64,000 nt of DNA from Poecilobothrus nobilitatus (GCA_947095535.1 OX352774.1:235687825-235751824); one strand, 5' to 3'. Positions 34,941-48,870 are shown, counted from the stretch's first letter. Notes: generated from the sequence alone by a model not told the origin. Program-made: numbers and translations.

Positions 34941-35966
34941 TATAATTCATATTTCATTTTTGTTCTATAAAAGTGCTGTGTTCAAATCATTCTATGAATT
35001 TTTAGTTTCAGAAATCGTTATTTAGGAGAACAGTTTCTGATCACATAAAGTAAATATAAGCCTTTTAAGTATTTATCTTACATCTAAAATCAGTTCGGGA
35101 AAAATACTTAAAATTATTTTAATAAAATTTTCTAATTTAATTTAATATTTATAAAATTCATATTTGGTTTTGTTTTTTAGAAACTAGATTAAGTTTAGAT
35201 ATTTTTACAAAAATGTTAAACTAACTCAAACTTATTTATTCCCTTAGGAAAAAAAAAGTTAATTCCATATAAATTCCAATGGAATTAATTAATAAATTTT
35301 ATAAATATTAAATTTTTAATTATTTTTATAAAATGTAATTTAATACAAAATGAGTAACAAGTAAATAAATGAATTTTTATCATTGTTTTTAATGAATTAT
35401 TAATTTTGTGTTAAAATTTTTTTTAAATTATAAAGTTAATAGCTTCCTACCACGTGATAATAAGTAAAATTATGTTCTAGAAATGAGGAAAAAAAAATTA
35501 ATATTTGTAAAACAAAAATTTTTTAATTGGAGCAATAAGAATTTATAAAGCACTGGATCAAAAATGCAAGAGATAATATATCGTTACTACTTTGACGTAA
35601 GCAAAAATAATTTTTTTTTTGGGATATTGTCGTAGAGTAATTAATTATACGAAATATTATTAGCAACCTATTAAGTTTCAGATAAGGTTTGATATTTAAA
35701 ATTTTGTACTAATATTCAAATTAAAATTGTAATCTGTTACGTTAAAAAGTCTTTTTTTTCCAAGATTTTTTACTTTAAAAATCACTTTAACTTCACCTTT
35801 ACTGGGAAAACTTTAAAAATCACCCAGAGGATTAATCAAAACTATTCTCTTTTAAACCTAACTTTAGATTTTACTTTAACACAAATCTACAGTTTAGTTT
35901 AGGGCAAAAGAATATGAGTAGGATTTTTGGGAGAAGGAACTGAGAAATTTTTAAGCATATTGCTGG

Positions 35967-36242
35967 TTAGGTATGAACAGTTGAAGGAACATTTTGAACT
36001 TTAATATTTGTTTCTTTAACTTTGGTGAACACATGAGATGGCATCTGATGCGGAACACAGACAATAATACAAGTGTGACGTGGGCATGACAAATGTATTT
36101 CTTCTATAAGCCATCTTAAAAGTTGGACAGGGTAGCGGTGGGTATCTGTTGCAGTTCTTTTATCGGGTAGAAAAATTTTGAGTGGAAGCTTTATGTATTT
36201 TTTATATGACTTATGTAAGTTAAGATCTTTTAAAGGAATCAT
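35967..36242 (-). CDS. Unidentified open frame, possible exon or transposon relic
   Basis: This is a 91-codon frame from an ATG (36242) to a stop, in a patch visibly richer in G and C than its surroundings. The middle (about residues 30-75) has a balanced composition, including RYPVQLLRWLIEEIHLSCP and a histidine/cysteine/proline-rich stretch, unlike the F/K/I/N-rich spurious frames elsewhere. A possible splice acceptor (AACTGCAACAG) precedes the codon-rich part, so the real start could be an exon boundary and not the ATG. I recognise no family. No promoter, partner exon or neighbouring gene supports it. It could be a fragment of an unknown gene or of a decayed mobile element, or a chance frame. 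Confidence 0.2.
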   Translation of the reverse strand: MIPLKDLNLHKSYKKYIKLPLKIFLPDKRTATDTHRYPVQLLRWLIEEIHLSCPRHTCIIVCVPHQMPSHVFTKVKETNIKVQNVPSTVHT

Positions 36243-36753
36243 CGCTTAAGAATATTTCAAAATATCTGTGTGCCTTTTAGAAAATAAAATACCTCGTATT
36301 ACATAGTGCTAATTATGCTTTTAATTTTTTAAAGTGAAACATTTAAAAGTTTTAAAGTTTGAAAAGTTTTTAACAAATGCGAACAAAAAAAAAAGTACAC
36401 ACATAGTATTATAGTCCTTGTATCTTTATAAATGTTACAAAAGCACCAAGCAAAAAACATCCTTACAGTTTATTTTTTAAATATTCTTTTAATGTCCAAC
36501 CAAAATTCTACATTTTCATTCAAAATGAAAACTTAATTATAATTTAAAAAATAATTTGAAATAAAACTTAAATAAAATATTTTTATTATATGTAGTCAAC
36601 CTTGAATTTTTAACGTGCACATTTTTTGTTGTCTCGTTTTTAATTCTCTTCCTTTCATTTTCGCCTGACTTGGAAAAAAAAATAAAAATAAATTAAATTA
36701 TGAATTTCACGAATCTTTAGTCGGATTTATAAGAATTTTATTCGAAAATATTT

Positions 36754-36772
36754 TATATATATATATATATAT
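36754..36772. repeat. (TA)n microsatellite
   Basis: Nineteen bases of alternating T and A, followed by a T run. Confidence 0.8.
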
Positions 36773-39180
36773 TTTTTTTTTGTATTCTATTCTATAATCT
36801 GCTCTACTTGTCATTATGAAAAGTCTTGGAGAAAATGAAAACATTTTCTTTTTCTTTTCACTTTTCTTTTAGATTTTCCTTTAATCTGTTTATATTTTGG
36901 ATGTAAAAATATACAAAAAGTAAAATTTTATAACTAAGATACAAAAATTGTAAGAACAGGTAACAGAAAACTACTTTTCTTGAGAAATAATTATATTTCC
37001 CCGTCTCTTCCCATCTCCTGCTGTTTAGAATTTGTTTTTTTTTTTTTTGTAACTCTGCCTTTAAGCTACCGTTAAAGTAAGCATAAGTGAATTTTAATGG
37101 AGTTAAAGTTAATTTATAAATTTTTATTTTGGAAACTCATAAATAACAAAAGTTTTGAATACAAAATTAATCTTTTTTAATTTGTTTTTTTTTGTTTTTT
37201 AAATTTTGAGTAAGTCTTTAAATAAAATTTAATAATTTTTTTTTCTTTATATTTCAGGTACATAAAGATTTTTCTGTCATTCAGTTTTATATCATTTTGT
37301 AATTACTAATGGTGTTGCCATTTATCTTCAAAAAAAATTATGGACCTACAATAAGAGGTTGTAAGTATGTATGTAAATTATTTTTACCATTCTATTAGAT
37401 TAGAAATAGGTACATTAGACTTTTTGTCTATGTAATACCATTCTCTGTGTATATCTGGCCCTAGCTGTGATCTGACTGAAAATCTGAAGATTTCTTACCT
37501 TCACAGAAATAAACCTTTTTCAGGACACCTAGCCTTATAAACCTTATTTCTGGGTTAGTAATTAAATAATTAAAAGTAAGTAAAATAATTGATTATTAAA
37601 AATAAGAGGAAATGATATTAAAATAGCACCTCGCGTTTAAACTATATGGGATCTATAAGATAAAGTTCTGCAGAACAGCCATGTAAACAAACTTTTTCTT
37701 AACGTAAGAGTTAATTAGATTGATTACTTAGAAAGCTATGTAATTAACTATGTGGTTAAGTCATCATTACCAAGGATTGGTATAGTACAGTAAATCCATG
37801 CAGAAGAAATGTATTATTTGCAGAGATTTTGCAGACGAGATCATGAGTATTATATGTAATTGAATTTAATTAACAAAATGAGAAATTTAATTATGTACAG
37901 ATTACTGTTATTGTTTGTGATACTTATGTCATCTATTGTGATCTTTGTTAATTTATGACTGTTTAAAAAGTAAATGATGCACCATTCAAATAATAATTTA
38001 ATAGATTAAGCTATTAAGGGGTATAATTTACAAAGATTCGTTTAGACTATAAGAAGCAAACAAGTCAAGTCAACGGCTTAGTGAAATTAATTATTTGATA
38101 AACTGAAGCTTAGTCAAGTTTGAATAATAAATGACACATAGTGAATGCCCTATCCTCCTTATAGGAGTGGAAAGGAAAAAACATGGGAAAAGTAATGATT
38201 AGTAAAATCTATCTACAAAGATAACTCAATCATTTCCAAAATATTTTTTTTTTTAATTATAACAAATTTGATTATAAAAAGCGGGGAGTAGCCGCCACTC
38301 TTAAGTATTTTAAGAGTTTTTTTTTTAAGAGTTTAGTATTTAAATTTACCAAAACAAACCAAAATTATATAAAATTTTGAATCTGAAACTAAAGAATAAG
38401 ATTTAAAATTTTAAAATGAAATAAAAATCTTTGAAAATTAGAATTACCAAAGAAAAATTATACTCCTCCTTATTATTGAAATAGTTCTTAAGAGATAGAC
38501 TGATCAAAAACATATGTGAACATTTTAAAAAAGTTGGGATGAGGCCAATATTAAAGTTTAAATATTATGTAATTTAAAATGTTTCTGCATTAATTTTTCT
38601 TAAAGAAAATTTCAAATAAATTCTAAAAAAAATTACAAAATTTTAATGCAAAAATAAATTCTAGGAATAATTAAAATTTTTTGTGCTATACTTTGTGTAT
38701 TAGAAATGTTTGCCTTTAAGAAAATACCTTAGGTCTTGCATACCGTTTTTTAAATAAATTTTATAATATTATAAGTTATTAAGTTTTTTTTTATTATTTT
38801 CACGGTGTCATTCAAAAAGACTAAAAAGAAAATAAACTTTTGTAATATAGTTCAAAAACATAAATTCTCAAAAATTTTAAAATCTCTAAAAGAAAACTTT
38901 TATGGTAAAAATTAAAAAAAAAAAAAAAAAGAACTTTTCATTTATCTTATTTTTAAAATACGTAATTAATTATTTAGAACTTGTTAAAATTATTTGCTTT
39001 AAATAGATTACAAATTTTATTTATTTAGATATAAATCTTTATTAATATTTAAAATATTAAATTGGTCTTATAAATAGGGTAGGATAGGATTCAGATAACT
39101 ATTTATTTTTTTAGTAAAGGATTTGGCCGTATTACTATTTGTATAGGTATTGTTCTCATATTAATAACTGTTGGCTGTAA

Positions 39181-39373
39181 CAGCTCCGCTGGCTGTGTGG
39201 ATAAAAGTGTATAAAATACGTTGTAGAGAATGTGGGTCTGAATCATATACACATCCTAACTCCTAAGAATAATTCCCCTTTATGACATTTAGACAGCCAC
39301 ACCTTGGGAAAGAAAAGGCAGTGTAATTTGCTCGTCACATTGACGTGGCAGGAGAATAAACTAAAAAAAAAAA
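39181..39373 (+). mobile_element. tRNA-derived SINE, second copy of the 794-1001 family
   Basis: A tRNA-like head (39181-39254) has an A-box-like GGCTGTGTGGATAA and a mutated B box (GGGTCTGAATC). The shared TATAAAATACG segment follows the A box, as it does in the first copy. The body aligns in order with that copy (ATTCCCCTTTATGACATTTA, ACAGCCACACC, GTGTAATTTGCTCGTCACATT) and ends in an A tail (39358-39373). The copy is more diverged and I could not identify a target-site duplication. Confidence 0.75.
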
Positions 39374-42300
39374 TTACTAGTGAAAATTCAGAAAGATATT
39401 TTATATTTATATAGTTACTACAATATACTTAACATCTATTGAAATGAATCTTTGTTATATTACATACAAAATTCAAAATGTAACATCGTCTAGACCTAAA
39501 GACCTAAAAAAAAAAAATGATTTGTAAGTTGAATTCCAACAAAGAATGATTAAACGGTATTGATGTTCCTTGTAGTTAGATTTTGGCGACATTATTTTCT
39601 TGCTTTCAAAGGAAAAAAAATTTTTTTACCAAAAAATGTCAAAAAAAAAATTATTTTTACTGTTAAGTGTCATACTCTTGATTAAAGTTTGTCATACTCT
39701 TGATTAAGTTTGATTAAAAGATGTCAGTTTGGTTTCAAGTTCCATTAAAAAAACAAAAATAACAAGGAGCGAAATATTCTAGTGTTACTTAGTTGAACAC
39801 AAAACATATGAAGATTTGTTATTTTAGTTTTTGTTTAGGTTAATTTAAAAAGATATACAGACGTCATATGCATATAAAATTAATCCATCTCTGTCAATAA
39901 TAAATTAATATTAAAGATAAAAATTAAGCTTTTAGAATTTTTCAAGATTTAAAAATTTCTCTTAAATAGTTTTGGTTCTTCTTTTAAACGGTTAAAATAT
40001 TATTTCTTTTTTTTTTTTGAAATATTTTCATTAACAAAAAAAAAAAATAAAATTGCTTTAGGACTTATTTTCGTTTTTTTTTTATTTTTTTGTTTTTTAT
40101 ATTAAATTGGTCCAACAGTGGTTTTAACAGATGTAAAATGTGGTTTTCCTTTTTTTTTGGCGTAAATTTTTGATTACTTTTAATGAGAATTTGTTTGGTC
40201 AAAACTTTTAAAAAGTTTTTTTTCTTATTTTTTTTTTCTGATTATTTTTTCGAAATAAGATTAAAGAAAATTTTATTATAACAAATAAAATAATTTAATT
40301 GTGTTTCCGGTTTTCAAAAAATTCGGATAAGTAAAAGATTTAAAAATTTTATTTAATCAAATTTGAAGTAAATTTCAAAATAAAATTTGTTATTTTTTTT
40401 CATCATAGGAATATTTGATTTTTGGTAATAAAATTTTACTACTTGCCAATATTTACATCAACAAAAAAAAAAAAAAAAAGTGTGTAAGACTTATGATGTT
40501 TTTTTTTGTCATCACTTATAATCAAAAGTTTTACAAAACTTTTTAGTATTTCTGTTTATAAACGAGATATTCTAGATTTCAAGTTTTATCCAGGATTTAC
40601 GATTCATCTTTGACTTTATGAAAAAATCATCATTGGTAGATTTGGTTCATTTGTTTCTCTTCTTTAGACATTATAATTCGTTGGTTACTTTAATAATACT
40701 TTTGATATTATTATAGTAGTAATTCCAGAAAAAAAAGTTGAGATAATAAAAACGGTATAATGAGATGCAGTATAAAAATACTATAGAAAGGATTATTTTA
40801 TTTTGAAAAATAATTTCCTTTTGATGTTCGATTTTATTTTAACCCATTTTTGGTTTTTTTGGTTGAATTTGTTTTCCGGCAATTTTTTGTTTATTTTTAA
40901 ATTTTTGTTTTAAACTTATTGCTATGGTTTATTATTATTAGAAATTAAAGTGTATATTTTTTAATTTTATGTTTTTTTATGAAAATTTTTAATTTTCATT
41001 CTTAAAAGAAAACTTTTATGATAAAAAAAAAAAAGTTAAATAAAAAAAAAGAGATATTTTGTTTTTTTTTCTATTAAAATTTTTTTTTCAATTCAATAGT
41101 AAGGACTTTAATTTTCATGATTAAAGTGTTTATTTTCTTTTGGGGGGGGAGGGGGGTTTTGTTTTTTGTGTTGTTTGTCAGGCTAGGCTGCTTAAAAAGT
41201 TTATAAACTCTTTTTATAAATTATTTTGTTTGTAAAAATTCTTTATAGTCTTTTGTATTTTGAATTACTTGTAAAAAAACAAAGTTCTTAGAAAACTTTT
41301 ATAAGAAATAAAAAAATATTATATTTATTTTAATTTATTAAATAGTTTCTTATATCTTTTTATGTTCTAATTCTATGTGTATTGTAATATTCTTCAAAAT
41401 GGAAAATGAAACAGTCAAAGAAAATTACAAAATTGAATAGAGATTACACTGTATTGGATTACAATGTATAGCATAGCAGTATGTGATTTTGTTTTGTTCT
41501 TTCTTTGTTCAATATAAAGAAAGATTCGTATATGAATACAAATATAAGTACAATGGTCAAAATCATATAAATTTTAAAACTTGTTCAATTTATTATCTTT
41601 AATTGTACGATAACAAATGATTGATCTATATAAAAACATAAGGATCATCATTATTTTGGTAGAGCGCCGGCAGTTGTTTACTGAAAGCTTCGTTTATTAA
41701 ACTTATGATTTTTATAGCAAAATTCTTTATAAGAATAGCAAAATTCTTTTGTCACATAATTTTTAAAAATACCTAGAATTATGAAATATTATTTTAAATA
41801 CACCTTTTATTTACTGCACTACTTCTATTTAAAGATTTTTTTTAATAGTGTTCTTTTTTATTCTATTTATTTTTTTTATGCACAAAACTTTATTAAAACT
41901 TTACTTTTGTTACATTAATAAAATGGAACGTTTTATTTTATTGCATAAATAAATTAAATTTTTTACAAAGACTATTACTTTTAATCCAAAAAAAGAACCT
42001 TGACAATGTTAAAGAAAATTTTAAAAAAAAAGAAAAATAAACTTTGTCTACAAAAGTGTCTTATTTTTATTTTGTAAAATTAAATACATTCTTGTGGAAG
42101 AAAAGAAGATAGACTATTTAGAAAAGTCGCATTACTAGAATTATCTTGAATTTAAAAAAATAAAAATAAATTCTAAGAATTTTAAATAGTAAAATTAATT
42201 AATTAAATGCATCCATACCTTTAAAATTTTTTATCCCCAATTAAATTAATTATTTATTGTGATGAAAATTTCTAATGGAAAATTCATTAATTATTCTTTT

Positions 42301-43854
42301 AAAATGATGACAGGTCTGAAAAGTTTTTTTTTTCTTAGTCTTAATTGAAATTCATATAAAAAAATAAAAATATTCTAAAGTAAAATCATTTAATCTACAA
42401 TTCTCTATGGACAAACTGGAAATATAGGAATGAATGTCCTTTAAAAATTAAAAGGATTTAAAATAATAACTATATAAATATAAAATAATGAACATTTACA
42501 GTGACTTTGAAAATTGTTGTATTTACAATACATTTTATCTTGTTTAATGTTGCCATAGTTACATTTTATCTATTTATGCCTGTTACTTTTTAAAGGGAAA
42601 TTCTTTAATGATATTTTCATTTCTTTTTTAAGTCTTATTGAAAATTTTAAACATATACCTTTATGAGACAAAACTTCCATGGCAATGTCATGTTAGCATT
42701 AAGAATAGAAGCATGAATGGGATCAAGGCATGAATTCTAATCAAACTTTTGATTCAATAAATTTAACAGAAATAAAAATTCAGATTTTGTGTTGTTGGAT
42801 ATCTAAATTTTGTTTCTGTATACGTATGTTATAATGAAAAATTTGTAAAATTAGTTCCGCTAACCAAATTATTTGAATTTTTGATTTTGTGACCTCTGAA
42901 TACGGACTGTTTATATTTAACAAACACATTTTCTGTGTGTATTCGGAGTTTGTCTATAAAAGTGAAGTTTAATGCTTTTTCGACAAATTTTACAAAAATT
43001 TTTTACTCATTTATTTTAATAAAAAAGCTGTTAAAATAAAAATAATATACGCCTTATATAAGTTTTGAATTTCTACTCAAGAAACTTTACATTGAATGAT
43101 ATTATAAAGTCATGTAAAAAATTGTGCTCAAAATTGTTCTCAAAATTTGTCTTTACACTTAATTCCTTTCATCATCGCCCTTTTCCAAGCCTTATTTTGT
43201 ATTTTTCATTTATATGTATCATGTGATTATTCATTTAGAAATTAATTTGGCTAGATGTTATTTTAGGTATATTGTCGGATTTCAATTAAGCGTTACTCCC
43301 CATATTTTATATTATATTTCTTGAACACTTCTTCTTAATGAAAAATTACAGTTATTTTTTTAAACATAAAAATTTACTGTTACTTATTAGCTTTTATCTC
43401 CGTTCAAGCATGTTTGTGTACAGCTTGAATAAGTAAAGTATTAGCTATTCATTTTTCATGATTATATACATATATTTTTCTGAAAACTGTTATTTATTTT
43501 ATGCTTATAATATGTATAAAAATGCTGAAGAATATATTATGTAAATAATGCTTCTATATAATATATATTTACACAAACTCCATAATAAAAATTTTATCAG
43601 TCACTGTATTTGCACAATTATATGTTATAAAATGCATTTTAATTGAATTTTTAAATAAAAATTAAAATTTATTCACAAAAGTAAACATTTTTAAGATAAA
43701 AATCAAAATAAAGTCAGAAATTTTTACAAAAAAATAAAAAAATAATTAAATGTCCTATTGTTATTATCTATAATGGTTTTTTTTTAACATGTCATAAAAC
43801 TGTCAAAATAATGGTAAAATAATGGTAAAATCATATAAAGATTGTCAAATGTAC

Positions 43855-44120
43855 AAAATAAATAATAAATAAAAACAAATAATAATAAATAAAAGTAATC
43901 TAAGCCGCAAAATAATAACAACAAATTGAAATTAACAAACATAGAAAATTAGAACTAATTAGAATTAGAGTTTAAATAATAAAAATAAAATAATGAACAA
44001 CTCGTAATGGTATAAATAAATAATTAATAATAATAAACGAAAATATAAATATAAATAAATATAAATATAAATAATTTAGTAATTAATTAGCATTAGTTGT
44101 TAGCTATTAATCAATTTTGT
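43855..44120. repeat. A/T low-complexity region
   Basis: Irregular AATAATAAATAAAA-type sequence with very few C or G bases. No unit long enough to count as a minisatellite. Confidence 0.6.
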
Positions 44121-44221
44121 TTTAACTTTATAATTTTTGAGTATTTTGCGCTGGCCCACATGCATAAAATGCAACCGGCCCTATAATCAAGATGTATTTA
44201 TATTTATATAATGCATTAATG

Positions 44222-44249
44222 TAATAATAATAATAATAATAATAATAAT
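44222..44249. repeat. (TAA)n microsatellite
   Basis: Twenty-eight bases of uninterrupted TAA trinucleotide repeat. Confidence 0.9.
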
Positions 44250-44829
44250 GTACAAAAAAAAAAACAAAAACAAATTAAATTACAAAATTTAACTAACTTT
44301 AAAAAGATAAAATAAACAATAATAATAAAAAAAAATTTAATGGTAAAAACATATGGTAAAATTGGGATCTGTTGTAAAAATTAATAAAAAAGGGAAATTG
44401 TTTTCTATTGTATTACCTAATGGTTTTTTGTTTGTTTTTTTTTTTTTTTAAATATAAAAAAAATATAAAATGATAGAAATATTTTAGTTATTATTTTTTA
44501 ATATTTTTTTTTTTTTGGAATAAAAGGAATAAAAGGATTTTATATTTTTCATTATTAAAACTAAAAAAAAAAGGAATTTTGTTCATATTTTAAATAATTT
44601 TCTTTTCTTTTGCAATGCATTTTATTTTTAGAATAAATTTAGTTATTTATACTTATAATTTAGTTATATATTTCTTTTTGCTATTAATATTAATGGAGTC
44701 ATGATTTTGCATTATATTTTATAAGAGATTTTTAAATATTAGCACTCAAAATACCTAATATTCTCTCTTAAGAAATTGGTCTCTCTTAATGAATTGCTTT
44801 AAAATGCAGAATATTTTATAATACAGTGC

Positions 44830-45180
44830 CATATTTTATAGACATTGACAGGCGACAATTTGACAAAATCTTGTTTGACAAATTTTTGCTGTATAAACAT
44901 GTAAAAAAAAAATGGAAAGCAAATCATAAATTTTGTCATGGTAATTTTTATCAATAGTACCAATTGGTATATATTTTTGACAAATTTAAAAATGACCGAA
45001 ATTATTTTCAATTTTTTTTTAAATTATTGTCACTTTTTTTATTGTCAGAGAAAATCTGTCAGAAAAACTTTGATATTTTATATTGGAAAAGTCATTATGG
45101 TTGACTGTATTTTTACACATCTTTATGAAACAGAAATTGACAAATTGCCGGATTGTCAATATCTAATTATAAAATCATGC
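44830..45180. mobile_element. Possible inverted-repeat element
   Basis: The left block TTTTATAGACATTGACAGGC with GACAATTTGAC (44834-44865) resembles the complement of the right block CAAATTGCCGGATTGTCAAT with ATCTAATTATAAAA (about 45140-45175). Between them TGACA/TGTCA pentamers are unusually frequent. Overlapping open frames on both strands (44799-45011 and 44938-45186) lie in this segment and look incidental. The evidence is weaker than for the other inverted-repeat elements. Confidence 0.3.
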
Positions 45181-45879
45181 ATATAGGACTGTAATAAATT
45201 GATATATTAAATCTTATATGATTTTTTTTTTATCTTCTATTAAATTTTATTTTATGTGTTTATTTTGTTATTATTATAAAAGTGCTATGTAGAAAGAAAT
45301 TGTCGTCTTAGGATTTAAAGATAAAAAAAATATTAATTGTTAAGCTGAGTAATAATTTTCAAAATTTTAAATGATCGTTAAAACATAATTGAGAATGTTT
45401 GCTCTTAACTTCCTAAGACTCATTGTCTTAAACTTAGATTAATTAATATGTAAAAATTCTATACCTCAGTATTCAGTTTGAAATGAAGATAAATTTTATG
45501 CCAAAAAATTTTCTTTTGTTAAAGTTCATCATTTTATATTATGATGCTTATATTTATTTAAATGTTATAGTTGCCAGTAACAACTTAACATAATATAGAT
45601 AATAGATGTATTTTTTGAACCAGAACAATAATAGTTGTAAGTGAAAATTACTCAAAACCAAAGCAAAAAAAGAAAAAATTGTAAAAAATAAAAAAAATAA
45701 AAAATATTGCAAAAAAAAATTCATATCTACTGTGAAATATGAAAAAAAAAAAAAAAATATCAAAGTGATTTTTGTTTTTATTTTTTTTTTAAATATAAGT
45801 GAAGAGTAAATATTGTAAGAAACAAAAAATAAATGGAGTGCAATGAATTCCAATCTACATATTTTGTATATGTATAATG

Positions 45880-45907
45880 TATATATATATTATATATATA
45901 TATATAA
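45880..45907. repeat. (TA)n microsatellite, interrupted
   Basis: Two runs of alternating A and T joined by a TT step. Confidence 0.8.
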
Positions 45908-48825
45908 ATTTTAGCTTTGAGTTTTTTTTTTAAAGAACACAATATATAATAAAAATATATATTATATATGTATGTACACTTTAAAGTGTAATATGTATAT
46001 TGAAAGTTTTTTATAAATTTTTAAATAGTACATTGCACCATGACGTGCGCTATTCCATATATAACTAAGTACCAATTTTTTTTTTTTTTTGTTTTGGTTA
46101 ATTTTATTGCTGTCAAAAATGCAATTTTTAATTAATTTAATTTTTAAAAGTAATTAATTTCGACATTTAATAAAAAAATTTAATAAAAAAAAAAAAAAAT
46201 AAGAAATAAAATACTTTTTTATTTATTGCGTTTTTGGTAGTATGGTGTTTTTTTTATTTTATTATTTGTAAATGATTTTTAATTGGTTGTTTAATGATTG
46301 GAAAAGTTGAGGAACTGAATATTTTACTTTCTTTGTTTTTTTTTTCCTCTTTTTGTATTTTCTAAAGAAATTTTGCATAATTTAAAAGATAATTTTTGAA
46401 TTATGCAAAATAATGACAGTAATAATATATTGGACTAAATATTGGAATGCAGTGAGACAAAAAAAAAAAAATAGAAAAGTTCTTTAGTTTTTATAATAAT
46501 ATTGACTGTATGTTTTTCAATTGACTACAGGTTGTTTATTTGTCAGTTATTCCAATCTTCAGTTTTGTTTTTAATGAAATCATTAGTTTGTATTAATTGT
46601 ATTATATAATCCGGGTTGTTGGTTTTTTTCGTTGTTAGTTTACCGCCCTTACAAGCGGGTAAGGGAGTGAATAATTTTGGTAATTTTAAACTCAAAGAAC
46701 ATTCGTTCTAATTTCAAAAGAGATTGCAATAATTTAATTTTTCTGTGACCGTATATAGGTACAATAAAGTTGGAAAATTTTATGATAATTTTACTGAATT
46801 GCATTTTAATAGTTTTTAACAAATAAATGCTAGATAATAGGGATATCTATTACTAAATTTTGACATAATTTATGCTTATCTGCTGTCAGTTACATAAAAA
46901 TACTAAATAACATGGGAAAATATTAATTAATAGTAATTGGTAGAAATAGGGAAATCTTTTCTTTTTTTGTGAAAGTTTTAGAAAAAAGAATTAATGTTAC
47001 ATATTTTAATTGGCAATACTTAAGACTATACATCAAAGGATAATTTCTGTAGTTAAAACTTTATCAATTTGAATGAAAAAATGATATTCCTTCAAAAAGA
47101 AATGTGTAAAAGTAGAACTGATTATGAAAAAAACTGGAGATAAAATTTAATTTAAAAAAAGTAAAAATAAAACATTAATTTTGAAAAATTATGTAAGTGT
47201 TTAAGTAAATTTGTTAAACACCTTTCAAACTTTATAAGAACATTTTATATACAAGAAAAAAGAAATTGCATACCTTTAGGATTTAAAAGATTTTCTTTTC
47301 AATACATGATGTTATGTTCACTTTATTTTCATTATTTTAATACAATAAAATGCAGTTATTTATTTTTTCTATTTCTTTGACTTTTGTTTTTAATGAAATT
47401 TAAATATGATTGGCATTGAATCAATTCCATCATGGAATTGAATGTGTTAGAAGAAAATATGTATTGTTAATGCAATTTTAATAATCAGTCATTTTTTTTA
47501 ATTACGTTTTATGCATTTTCTTTTACATTAACTTTACCAATTACAGTATTAAGAGTTAAATAATGAAATAAAAAAGTTAATTTCTTTTTATTGAACTTTA
47601 AAAAAAGAAAAACAAAAAAAAAACAAAACAAAAACGTATTTAAATTAATAAATTAACATGTTTTGAATATTAATTTCAAATAATATTATTGAAAAGGAAG
47701 AACTTCCGTCCTTTTTTTTTGTGTTTGTTTATTTATTTGTTTTGTTTTCATTGTTATTAACTTCTTTCAATATTTTAATACTCTTTTTATTATTTAATAA
47801 GAATATGACAATAAGAAATCAATTGAATTAAAATAAAAAATAAAAAGAAAAATATAAAAAAATATGACATAAATAATTGATAAATAAAATATTATTGAAA
47901 TTATGTCATTGAATGTGTTTCATTAACTGAATAAAAACGTGAAAACCAGAAATTTTTTAAAATTTCATATGATGACAATAAATTTGATAAATGATTTTAG
48001 GAAATTGATTTACATACAAATTATTGAAGTTTTTAAATAACATACTAAATATTTTATTGTATTTATTGTTTGGAGGGCAATAAACGTATATCTTCATTGA
48101 TTCATAAGGGTTTCCTGAAAGAATTTTCTCAATTGAAAGGCGTTACCTTTTTATTTTTAAGTATTCTATAAGCGTTATAAGTTGATTGTTTTATTAATAA
48201 AAGGCTTTTAGATTACATATTTTGTTTTGCTCGTAGGTTGGTGGAAATCTACAATGCACTCCATATCATAGTGTATGACGAAATCAAAGTTGAATACCAT
48301 AAAATCATATAAGTTTAATTATTTGATTGTCAATTAACATTTTATTATATATCGTTTATTTAGGCTTACAACACAGCAGCTTAGCTCTAAGTTTGCTTGA
48401 CATTTAGTGTCATTTTAGATATTATGCTGTATTTTTGATTTTTGGTGGATTTAATATTGTTCTATTAGTGAAATTAATTTTATTAATATTATTATTCATT
48501 AATTTTCGCCACATATATGACGAAAAAATTTCAAACTTTTCCTCTCCGGTGTGGTTGTTAATAAAATTAATATGATTTAATATGACAGATTAACTCTCAC
48601 TAAGTTTTATTTTCTATTTATTTAATCTAATAACTTATTTTCTCCCTTGGTTTTTGGAATTTGTCACTTGTAATTTTATAAATAGCTGATCCTACTGCTA
48701 ATATTGCTGCAGTATCGTTAGCGAATGAAAAGCTTTTAACATTGATAGAAAGATTTTTAAATGAAACAGATTAAATATTCACTGTATATATAGTATGATT
48801 TATTGGTTCGAAAGTAATTATTTTA

Positions 48826-48870
48826 ACCGAATCATCGAACCGAACAATCGAATCGAACCGATGATTTGGT
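48826..48870. repeat. Hairpin enclosing CGAACCGAA-type repeats
   Basis: ACCGAATCATCG (48826-48837) pairs with CGATGATTTGGT (48859-48870) with one mismatch or wobble. The loop consists of short CGAAC/CGAAT units. The stem is flanked on both sides by GAAAGTAATTAYTTT, a direct repeat. Confidence 0.65.

Larger units (their letters stand above)
34941..39180. other. A/T-rich non-genic stretch
   Basis: No confident gene. A (TA)n run lies at 36754-36772. A minus-strand open frame at 35967-36242 is listed separately. CACGTG occurs near 35450. The segment 37440-37560 is less A/T-biased but shows no sustained frame. Confidence 0.4.
39374..44829. other. A/T-rich non-genic stretch
   Basis: No gene recognised. 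It includes a 22-bp tandem duplication (GTCATACTCTTGATTAA... twice, 39667-39710), an isolated G tract (41142-41156), a C/G-poor AATAAATAAA-type low-complexity region (43855-44120) and a (TAA)n microsatellite. Confidence 0.4.

Noticed and set aside
45554..45853. 99-codon minus-strand frame
   Set aside because: Almost entirely F, Y, L, I and K from A/T-run sequence. Hydrophobic, but without any receptor or transporter motif.
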